The notes beneath the pieces were generated by a model. It was not told where the DNA came from and did not search any database. It saw only the letters and a program-made list of their open reading frames with translations. A stretch of 6,225 nt of DNA from Gemmatimonadota bacterium (lineage in GTDB: Bacteria; Latescibacterota; UBA2968; UBA8231): assembly GCA_026706505.1 (NCBI GenBank), contig JAPOYQ010000705.1, forward strand, positions 1 through 6,225. The letters run 5' to 3'. How positions within the stretch are numbered: position 1 is the first letter of the stretch; every line of letters starts with the position of its first letter. Positions 1 through 5,284 of the stretch are shown in pieces. The position numbers and the translations under genes are program-made.

Positions 1-2963
1 GAGGCCAGCGGCTCAAGCGGCGCATCCGCCACCTGAATGACATCATCCTCGCACAGCACCACCGCCCGCTGGATCACATGCTCTAGCTCGCGCACGTTCC
101 CCGGCCAAGAATACCCTTGCAAGTGCGCTATCACCTCGTCGCTCAGAACCGGCACCGGCTGCCGCAGGTTTTGGGCATGTCGGCTCGCAAAATGCGCCGC
201 CAAGACCGGGATGTCCTCCCGGCGATCCCGCAGCGGCGGCAGCGTCACGGTGAACACGTCCAAGCGATAGAATAGATCGTCCCGAAACGTCCCCTCCCGG
301 ATGGCCTTTTTCATATCGCGATTGGTTGCTGCAACCACCCGCACATCCACCGGAATGGACTTCTCGCCGCCGATGCGGGTCAGGTGGCCCTCCTCCAAGA
401 CTTGGAGCAGCACCCGTTGAGCATCCATGGACAAGTCGCCGATTTCATCGAGGAACAGAGTGCCGCCATTCGCCCGTTCAAAATAGCCAATCTGCCGGTT
501 CACCGCGCTGGTAAAGGCACCCTTCTCGTGGCCGAACAATTCGCTTTCGACTAACCCGTCGGGCAAAGCCCCGCAATTGACGGCGACAAAGGGGCGCTCT
601 CGCCGCGGACTCAGGCTGTGGATGATCTGCGCCAGCACTCCCTTGCCTACGCCGGTCTCGCCCAGCACCAGCACGGTCATATCGGTCTCGGCCATCCGGG
701 CGACCTGCTCCAAGAGCTGGGCCATGGCCGGACTCTGGCTGAGAAATTCCCGACCCGGGATCCGCAGCATTTGCTCTAGGAGCCGGATGTGGGCGCTTTG
801 GGCGTCGGGGACTACCCGCACATCTACGCTGGCTACTTCTGACACCAAGCCATCCCGGTCCATGGTCCGCACCTCAAAGCGAAACGGGCCGGCTGGCACG
901 CCGTTGTACGTCGCGCTATTGGCGAGCGTGAACGCGCTCCACTCTTCGGCCGGGCCATAGCCGACCAGCCGATGGCTGTAACGCATTTGCCCGGCCTCGC
1001 TCCTGAAACTGATGCCTTGGAAGTGGAACTGAATCTCGGGGGTGCTCTCCGGACAGGACACGGCTTGGGGTTCGTCCCAAGTTCGCCCGGCCACGACTTG
1101 GCGAATTCGGATGAGGGGCGGCGTCTCCCCAGGCTGATACGCAATGAGACCGGCCCGCGTCCCAAACCACAACTGGCCTTGGCTATCGCGCAGGATGGCC
1201 TCGACGATATTCTCCAACGCGCCCGGCCCCAGTCGGATGCACTGGAAGGTCTGGCCATCGTATTTCAGTACGCCTCCGCCGCTAGTCCCAATCCACATGC
1301 CGCCCTGCGGGTCTTTCACCAGTGCCAAAATGCCATTGACGGACAGTGCCCCCTGATCCACCGTAAACCGGCGGATCTCCCCAGAGGCGTAATCCAAGGC
1401 GAACAGGCCGTAGTTTTCTGTCCCTACCCAGAGTACGCCCTGATACTCGCACAAAGCACTCACATCCGCGATGGCTTCCAAGCCGGCCATATCAGGCGTG
1501 TGGAAACGGCCATCTTTACAATAGCATAGGGCCGATGTTTTCCTACTGAGGCCGATCCAGAGAGCATCCGCACCGTCCTGCAACGCGACGGTGCAATCGC
1601 CGGGCAACCGCTCCTTGCGCTCCATAAAGCGGTCTTCTGCGATCCGTCCCAATCGCCCCTTGGACGTGCAGACGCTTAGGTTTCCTGCTTGGTCTTCCCA
1701 TAGCCCGGCAATTCCTTCGGCGTGGGTTGTCTCGGCTATCTCAATCGCTTGGGCCTCTCCACCCGTCTCCTTGAATACCTGTCCTACGGGCCCGCCGCTC
1801 CAGATCCGCCCCTGTCGATCTACCACCAGAGTCGAGACCGTCCGCCTTGGAGCCACCGGGAGAATCCGGTCGGCTTCGCGACAGGCTAGGCCCCCCATCG
1901 TACCGATCCATAGCCGACCTTCGCGGTCTTCGCCCAGACACCGAACCTCGCAGTCGGGTAGGCCGTCGGCTTCGGTGTATAACTGGACACTGACCGGATC
2001 GCAAAAAACCAGCCCGCCGCCCCAAAGCCCCACCCAAATATTCCCCTCGCGGTCCTCGTACGTCAGCCGCGTATCCGAAAAGTGGCTATCCGGCAAGCGG
2101 GTGTAGAATGGATGCCAAGCCTGCCCGTCGTACACCAGGACGCCTCGGCGGGTCATCCACAGCCAGCCTCTATCGTCCAAGCGCACATGCCGCGTGCCGT
2201 GCTGTACGGCATCCGCCCCTTCGACCTGATCGCCCGCCTTGATGAGTTCGAGCTGTTGACTAACTGGATCATAGCAGCCTATAACGGGTTCGGTACCAAC
2301 ATAGCGAAAGGCGATCCAAAGCGGACCGGAGGTGCCCTGGGCGAATTTCCAAGGCCACTGTATCGCACCGTTTTCCGCGCTGGAGTCCGCACTCAGGTGT
2401 CGCCCATCGAGACTGATTACCCCCCGCTCCCGCGTCGCCAGCCACGTCGTACCCGCCGCGTCAGTCGCTATGTCGTACACCGCGCCTAGCGGCTGACCCG
2501 CAATGTCTGTCACGCACTCTACGCACCGCCCGTCGGCAAACCGGCCGACTCCTGCGTCGGTCAGCACCCGCATCGAGCCATCGGTCTGCGGTTGCAAGCT
2601 CAGGATCTTGTTGGACGGTAGCCCGTGCTCGGTGGTGTACACCTGCAAGCTACGTCCGTTATACGCGGCCAGCCCGCCGCCGAGCGTCCCGAAGAGCAGC
2701 CGCCCGTCTTGGTCCTCGGCAATCGTCATTACCGTGAGATGGGGCATCCCGTTCGACAGGCCAAAGGTATCGAAATGCACCCCGTCGAATCGGCTGACGC
2801 CGCCATCGGCCGTGGCGATCCAGAGGAGGCCGTGCCGGTCTTGATAGATGTCTTCCACGTGCATCCCAGCCAGCCCGTCGAAAACCGTGTAGTGCTGTCC
2901 GAGGATGTGATCAAAGGACTTTTTCTGACTCAGGGATTTTGCGGATTCACGCGCGTCGTTCAT
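1..2963 (-). CDS. Sigma-54 enhancer-binding regulator with N-terminal double beta-propeller and Y_Y_Y domain (partial, C-terminus off window)
   Basis: A frame open from ATG at 2963 to the window edge gives 987 residues. Residues 1-24 are hydrophilic, with no signal peptide, and no membrane segment appears later. Residues about 25-615 hold some 14 propeller repeats of the type D-x-x-G-x-L-W-I-G-T (for example EDREGRLWIGT). Residues about 640-717 resemble the Y_Y_Y domain that follows propellers in hybrid two-component sensors. A short linker leads to a sigma-54 AAA+ domain: Walker A GETGVGKG (768-775), GAFTSA loop (815-820), Walker B GGTLFLDEIGDL (833-844), sensor I VAATNRD (877-883), arginine-finger region FRDDLFYRLDVF (893-904) and WPGNVREL (953-960). 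A Fis-type HTH is expected after residue 987 but is not visible. By family knowledge it hydrolyses ATP to open RpoN promoters, and the propeller presumably senses a ligand or partner. No REC, GAF or PAS domain is present. The start is supported by GAGG five bases upstream. The other frames here are shadows. Confidence 0.93.
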   Translation of the reverse strand, partial: MNDARESAKSLSQKKSFDHILGQHYTVFDGLAGMHVEDIYQDRHGLLWIATADGGVSRFDGVHFDTFGLSNGMPHLTVMTIAEDQDGRLLFGTLGGGLAAYNGRSLQVYTTEHGLPSNKILSLQPQTDGSMRVLTDAGVGRFADGRCVECVTDIAGQPLGAVYDIATDAAGTTWLATRERGVISLDGRHLSADSSAENGAIQWPWKFAQGTSGPLWIAFRYVGTEPVIGCYDPVSQQLELIKAGDQVEGADAVQHGTRHVRLDDRGWLWMTRRGVLVYDGQAWHPFYTRLPDSHFSDTRLTYEDREGNIWVGLWGGGLVFCDPVSVQLYTEADGLPDCEVRCLGEDREGRLWIGTMGGLACREADRILPVAPRRTVSTLVVDRQGRIWSGGPVGQVFKETGGEAQAIEIAETTHAEGIAGLWEDQAGNLSVCTSKGRLGRIAEDRFMERKERLPGDCTVALQDGADALWIGLSRKTSALCYCKDGRFHTPDMAGLEAIADVSALCEYQGVLWVGTENYGLFALDYASGEIRRFTVDQGALSVNGILALVKDPQGGMWIGTSGGGVLKYDGQTFQCIRLGPGALENIVEAILRDSQGQLWFGTRAGLIAYQPGETPPLIRIRQVVAGRTWDEPQAVSCPESTPEIQFHFQGISFRSEAGQMRYSHRLVGYGPAEEWSAFTLANSATYNGVPAGPFRFEVRTMDRDGLVSEVASVDVRVVPDAQSAHIRLLEQMLRIPGREFLSQSPAMAQLLEQVARMAETDMTVLVLGETGVGKGVLAQIIHSLSPRRERPFVAVNCGALPDGLVESELFGHEKGAFTSAVNRQIGYFERANGGTLFLDEIGDLSMDAQRVLLQVLEEGHLTRIGGEKSIPVDVRVVAATNRDMKKAIREGTFRDDLFYRLDVFTVTLPPLRDRREDIPVLAAHFASRHAQNLRQPVPVLSDEVIAHLQGYSWPGNVRELEHVIQRAVVLCEDDVIQVADAPLEPLA

Positions 2964-2968
2964 AAAAA

Positions 2969-2973
2969 CCTCG
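2969..2973 (-). promoter_or_regulatory. Ribosome binding site of the propeller/sigma-54 regulator
   Basis: On the minus strand CGAGG lies five bases before the ATG at 2963, separated by an A-rich stretch (TTTTT on the minus strand). The spacing is good and the match is moderate. It supports the chosen start. Confidence 0.55.
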
Positions 2974-2980
2974 CGTGAGA

Positions 2981-3000
2981 CCCCCGGCTTGAGCCGAGGG
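2981..3000. repeat. GC-rich hairpin at left side of the tnpB element
   Basis: The arms CCCCCGGCT and AGCCGAGGG pair with one mismatch around a two-base TG loop. CGGCT/AGCCG is the perfect core. Hairpins of this kind occur at the ends of IS200/IS605-group elements, where TnpA recognises them as single-stranded DNA. It could equally be a remnant right end of an older element, or a leader hairpin in the mRNA of the minus-strand regulator, whose ribosome binding site begins about 8 bases further on. Which role applies is undecided. Confidence 0.55.
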
Positions 3001-3025
3001 AGGGATAGCGATTCGACCGGCGACG

Positions 3026-3040
3026 GGCGGCTTGTCCGCC
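3026..3040. repeat. Second hairpin upstream of tnpB, plus flanking 10-bp direct repeats
   Basis: GGCGG (3026-3030) and CCGCC (3036-3040) pair perfectly around a CTTGT loop. The 10-mer CTTGAGCCGA occurs at 2988-2997, inside the first hairpin, and again at 3040-3049, at the edge of this one. The two copies are 52 bases apart. Repeated short motifs plus hairpins fit a left-end recognition region of a tnpB element. They could instead be operator sites for the divergent regulator. Confidence 0.4.
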
Positions 3041-3106
3041 TTGAGCCGATTGAAATCTAAGAGGCTGCGTGGTGAAAGCTGTGGATGATTCACTATATTT
3101 AGGGGT

Positions 3107-4252
3107 ATGGAAACAATCCGCACTCTTTCTTGTCGGTTGGTGCTTCCTCCACCGGCGACCGCTCGCATTGACGCGACGCTGGATGCGTTTGCCCAAGCCT
3201 GCACCTATGTGGCTGATTGGGGCAACGAGCATAAGAAACATCGCCAATACGATCTGCACAAAGGCTGCTATCGCGACATGCGCGAGCAATTCGGTCTTTC
3301 GGCCAACCTCAGCGTTCGGGCCATCGCTCGCGTTGCGCCGAGGCTGGCCAATCCAAAGACGCGGCATAGCCAGTTCAAGCCTACGTCGATTGATTACGAC
3401 GCCCGCATCTTCAAGTTGGATGTGCAAAACGAGGTAGTCAGTCTGCGCTTGCTGGACGGCCGTTGTATCCTCGCGCTTCGGCTGGGCGAGTTCCAACGAC
3501 AGGGCTTGCAAGGGCAACAGCCTACCAGTGCCACGCTCAAGAAAGGGCACAAGAACCGATACTATCTTGACGTTCAAGTCAAAGAGGAAGCACCCGAACC
3601 GCCTTCCGATGCGGATATTGACGCCACCCTCGGCGTTGACCTCGGCTTGCGTCAGATTGCTACTGATTCCGCAGGACATGCGTTTCAAGGGCAGGACCTC
3701 GCCGACTACCGCGAGCATCGCGCCGACGTAAGAGCGGCGTTGCAAGCGAAGGCAGACACCGGCAGCAAGCAGACACGCAAAGCCTGCTGCCGGGCACTCA
3801 AACGGCTTTCCGGTCGGGAGCGACGCCACCAGAAACAGATCAACCACACCATTAGCAAGCATCTGGTCGCCTACGCCAAAGAGCATGGGCTGGCCATCGT
3901 CTTTGAGGTGCTTAAAGGCATTCGGGATAGGTGCCGGTTCCGCAAAGGACAGCGGCGACGCTTGCACTCGTGGGCGTTCTACCAACTGCAACAGTTCGTC
4001 GAATACAAAGCACGTCGCGCCGGTGTCCGGGTCGTGTGCATCGATCCACGCTACACATCTCAAACCTGTGCGGACTGTCTGCATGTTGGTGTTCGTCGTC
4101 AAGACGACTTCTCCTGCAATGATTGTGGGCAACGTTCCCATGCCGACTTTAACGCGGCGCGGAACATTGCCCGCTGGGGCCTCGCTGTAATCCGAGGCGA
4201 ATACTCCCTACTCTCCTGTGTGCTCCCAAGCGGCGGAAGAGTGGGAGGGTAA
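3107..4252 (+). CDS. tnpB: RNA-guided endonuclease TnpB (IS200/IS605 family OrfB)
   Basis: The protein has 381 residues, close to the usual family length. The N-terminal half is the wedge/REC-like part (for example IDYDARIFKLDVQNEVVSLR, 95-114). The RuvC nuclease is split: Asp178 in TLGVDLG, Glu267 in IVFEVLKGIR, and Asp347 in HADFNAARN. The zinc ribbon is Cys321, Cys324 (CADC) and Cys337, Cys340 (CNDC). All catalytic and metal-binding residues are present and the frame is unbroken. By family knowledge TnpB cuts double-stranded DNA next to a short target motif, guided by an omega RNA made from the element's right end, and so helps the element persist. ATG 3107 is the first start after an in-frame stop at 3086. 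AGGGG (3101-3105) lies only one base before it, so initiation may be weak. No tnpA is nearby. Activity is inferred from residue conservation only. Confidence 0.95.
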   Translation: METIRTLSCRLVLPPPATARIDATLDAFAQACTYVADWGNEHKKHRQYDLHKGCYRDMREQFGLSANLSVRAIARVAPRLANPKTRHSQFKPTSIDYDARIFKLDVQNEVVSLRLLDGRCILALRLGEFQRQGLQGQQPTSATLKKGHKNRYYLDVQVKEEAPEPPSDADIDATLGVDLGLRQIATDSAGHAFQGQDLADYREHRADVRAALQAKADTGSKQTRKACCRALKRLSGRERRHQKQINHTISKHLVAYAKEHGLAIVFEVLKGIRDRCRFRKGQRRRLHSWAFYQLQQFVEYKARRAGVRVVCIDPRYTSQTCADCLHVGVRRQDDFSCNDCGQRSHADFNAARNIARWGLAVIRGEYSLLSCVLPSGGRVGG

Positions 4253-4280
4253 AGCTGACTGCTTTAGCTGTCAGTGCGAT
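4150..4280 (+). ncRNA. Candidate omega RNA (reRNA) scaffold at the tnpB 3' end, approximate
   Basis: TnpB guide RNAs are known to derive from the last part of tnpB and the adjoining right end of the element, with the guide taken from the flanking DNA. Here the expected region is rich in structure. CTCCC-T-ACTCT (4204-4214) pairs with AGAGTGGGAG (4238-4247) through ten base pairs with one bulged T. A second hairpin follows the stop codon: CTGAC (4255-4259) with GTCAG (4270-4274), inner pairs GCT/AGC around TT. The 5' and 3' limits cannot be set from sequence alone, and if this element's right end is elsewhere the guide would shift accordingly. This is inference from position and structure. Confidence 0.35.
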
Positions 4281-4299
4281 TACTCTCCACCCTTTTTTT
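4237..4299 (+). terminator. Nested inverted repeat plus T7 run after tnpB: terminator or element right end
   Basis: AAGAGTGGGAGGGTAA (4237-4252, ending in the tnpB stop) pairs with TTACTCTCCACCCTT (4280-4294). There is one bulge (G4243), one G-U pair and one mismatch. The stem encloses the hairpin at 4255-4274 and is followed directly by seven Ts (4293-4299). The large stem followed by Ts resembles an intrinsic terminator. The position also fits the structured right end of a tnpB element. The 5' arm is shared with the upstream helix 4204-4247, so the two folds exclude each other. Confidence 0.5.
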
Positions 4300-4354
4300 A
4301 ATGCGAGTTCGGGTTAAGCGGCCTTCTAACGGGAGTCGTACATCTGCTTAGTAG

Positions 4355-4444
4355 CATGCGTTTGAAATAGGTAGTGTATCCAACAGTTTCCGTGAACAGC
4401 TAAATGAGGCATTGGAACAGTGGGCCAAACAAGAGGCTAGCTAA
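4355..4444 (+). pseudogene. Orphan 3' tail of an unknown small gene
   Basis: An open stretch without a usable start encodes a helical, charged tail ending NSFREQLNEALEQWAKQEAS, with its stop at 4442-4444, one base before the next ATG. Two TAG stops in a row (4349-4354) close the frame upstream. The composition and tight spacing to the following antitoxin suggest the end of a former upstream partner gene, perhaps cut off by the tnpB element or an earlier rearrangement. The family is not recognised. The last seven codons and the stop lie in the 23-bp repeat found again at 5128. It could be chance coding-like sequence. Confidence 0.35.
4421..4443 (+). repeat. 23-bp direct repeat, left copy
   Basis: It begins TGGGCCAAAC and ends GGCTAGCTA, and matches 5128-5150 at all 23 positions. 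It covers the last codons of the orphan tail and contains AAGAGG (4431-4436), which serves as the Shine-Dalgarno sequence for the antitoxin ATG at 4446. Together the two copies bracket 684 bp holding the whole toxin-antitoxin pair. Confidence 0.9.
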
Positions 4445-4445
4445 T

Positions 4446-4700
4446 ATGAGCGAAACTGGATTCGTCAGGGACAAAAAAGTCATAATTGAAGTGGGGTTCA
4501 ATACAGTGCCGCCCGATTTCAGTGTCGCAGAAATCGTATCGTTCCCGTGGCAAGTCCCCGAGACTCGTGTGGAGGAAACAGCTTACTTGCTTAGTTCCCC
4601 AAACAATGCTCGTCGCCTACACGAAGCCCTAAATCGGGATCCCAAAGATAGGATTTGCTTCGACGATCTTGGCTCACTACGGAATGAAGTTGGAATTTGA
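4446..4700 (+). CDS. YefM/Phd-like antitoxin with atypical N-terminus
   Basis: The protein has 84 residues. Residues 43-84 (VEETAYLLSSPNNARRLHEAL onward, ending LRNEVGI) match the C-terminal part of YefM/Phd-family antitoxins, which wraps around and neutralises a RelE/YoeB-type toxin. Residues 1-42 do not look like the usual N-terminal DNA-binding fold: the expected S-E-A-R-x-x-L helix and the R-x-G-x-P-x-x-V strand are absent. The DNA-binding, autorepressing half may therefore have been replaced or lost by frameshift. I chose ATG 4446 because AAGAGG lies nine bases before it. An upstream in-frame ATG at 4404 would read through the orphan tail in another frame. It overlaps the toxin start by 17 bases, a typical coupled arrangement. 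The pairing with a YoeB-like reading frame makes the antitoxin call good. Function of this copy is uncertain. Confidence 0.65.
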   Translation: MSETGFVRDKKVIIEVGFNTVPPDFSVAEIVSFPWQVPETRVEETAYLLSSPNNARRLHEALNRDPKDRICFDDLGSLRNEVGI

Positions 4701-4938
4701 TAAAAACGCGCTTGAAGACCTCTGTTACTAGGTCAAGACGGATCGCAAGCAAGCGCTGAGAATACTCAGACTAATCCTAGACATTCTTCAGCATCCCTTC
4801 CAAGGCATCGGCAAACCAGAAGCTCTCAAACACGACTTATCCGGTTGCTGGTCGCGGCGTATAGACAAAGAACATCGTCTCACCTACAAGGTAGAGGACG
4901 ATTCTATTGTGATCCTATCCTGTCGTTTTCACTATTAG
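4684..4938 (+). pseudogene. yoeB: YoeB-family mRNA interferase toxin, interrupted by amber codon 16
   Basis: Read from ATG 4684, the frame gives 84 codons and a TAG stop, the same length as E. coli YoeB. It aligns along its whole length: [22 protein letters not shown] and the terminal CRFHY match YoeB KPEPLKHNLSG, WSRRITEEHRL and CRYHY. The catalytic residues known for YoeB (Glu46, Arg65, His83, Tyr84) are all kept at the same positions. Codon 16 (4729-4731) is TAG where YoeB has Trp16, one base from TGG. By family knowledge YoeB cleaves mRNA in the ribosomal A site and is held by YefM. The stop would leave a 15-residue peptide, so this copy should be silent unless suppressed. It starts inside the antitoxin gene (17-base overlap), implying translational coupling. 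The single lesion in an otherwise clean gene suggests recent inactivation or a sequencing error. Confidence 0.88.
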
Positions 4939-5127
4939 CAAATAGCAACTCCGCGCCAAAATCTCTTACTTTTCAAAATAGCCTACTACCCGAAATTTCC
5001 GATCCCATTACCAGCTTCCTCAATCTACAGGCGGAAGTCTCGGCGCTACTCGCAGAGTCGCCCATGCGCTGATGGGAATCCCTAGTCCGCAGCGGCCTCC
5101 GCCTCACATAGCGCAATCTGCTAACAT
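4939..5127. other. Non-coding remainder between dead toxin and right direct repeat
   Basis: No gene is assignable. A plus-strand frame runs through the toxin out of phase and ends at 5072 with a protein-like stretch (SFLNLQAEVSALLAESPMR). It has no plausible start of its own and overlaps yoeB, so I take it as a possible eroded gene tail or chance. Base composition is AT-richer than in the regulator and tnpB regions up to about 5000, then returns to GC-rich. Confidence 0.4.
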
Positions 5128-5150
5128 TGGGCCAAACAAGAGGCTAGCTA
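5128..5150 (+). repeat. 23-bp direct repeat, right copy
   Basis: Identical to 4421-4443. In the frame used by the left copy it again reads WAKQEAS followed by a stop (TAG here), so loss of the intervening DNA by recombination would restore the same gene tail. Flanking bases diverge at once on both sides. It could be an attachment-like site, a target duplication or a replication-slippage duplication. Confidence 0.9.
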
Positions 5151-5272
5151 GGCGACTGTAGGGACATGTTGGCCAGGTCTACAAAATCGCGAATAGCTTA
5201 GCTTTCTCGTGCTGCCGACGATGCCCGAACAGGGTACTCGGAGTTGCCTATAGATGCTCCGCCCCAAGCCCT
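5151..5272. other. Leader region of the 226-aa gene, no clear promoter
   Basis: No open frame of note is present. TATAGA (5249-5254) could be a -10 element, but no matching -35 sits at the right spacing. It presumably contains the promoter of the downstream gene, which I cannot place. Confidence 0.3.
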
Positions 5273-5280
5273 AAGGAGGT
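5273..5280 (+). promoter_or_regulatory. Strong Shine-Dalgarno sequence AAGGAGGT
   Basis: A near-complete anti-16S match lies four bases before ATG 5285. It is the strongest ribosome binding site in the window and fixes the start of the next gene. Confidence 0.9.
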
Positions 5281-5284
5281 CCAC

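Larger units (their letters stand above)
2976..4299 (+). mobile_element. Solo-tnpB insertion element, IS200/IS605 group (IS1341-like), approximate ends
   Basis: The element is defined by its tnpB gene, by GC-rich hairpins upstream (2981-3000 and 3026-3040), and by a nested inverted-repeat structure plus T-run just after the tnpB stop. Members of this group have no terminal inverted repeats and carry subterminal hairpins instead, so the exact ends cannot be read from one copy. The ends given are the outer limits of visible structure. No Y1 transposase (tnpA) is present, so movement would need a TnpA supplied in trans. The left end falls about 10-20 bases from the start codon of the divergent regulator, and the right end abuts a truncated gene tail. 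An insertion in an intergenic or toxin-antitoxin region is likely. Confidence 0.6.

Noticed and set aside
894..908. TGGCACG-like -24 element followed by TTGTA, resembling a sigma-54 promoter
   Set aside because: The -12 part is at the wrong spacing and lacks the GC dinucleotide, and it lies inside the regulator coding sequence.
972..2106. Several plus-strand frames of 130-185 codons, such as 972-1529 and 1591-2106
   Set aside because: They are opposite the continuous regulator frame, which encodes clear propeller and ATPase motifs. Their peptides are low-complexity (Pro/Ser/Arg-rich) and lack family features.
2960..4141. A 393-codon minus-strand frame antisense to tnpB
   Set aside because: It lies almost wholly opposite the conserved tnpB frame, has no recognisable domain and overlaps the regulator start. 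It is a long antisense shadow in GC-rich DNA.
4729..4731. TAG codon in yoeB read as a sense codon (amber reassignment or pyrrolysine)
   Set aside because: TAG also ends yoeB itself and the minus-strand gene at 6019, so general reassignment is unlikely. Nothing around it suggests programmed recoding.
4845..5072. A 75-codon plus-strand frame over the toxin and the following spacer
   Set aside because: Its first part is the out-of-phase shadow of the YoeB reading frame, which is strongly supported by homology. The tail alone is not enough to call a gene.
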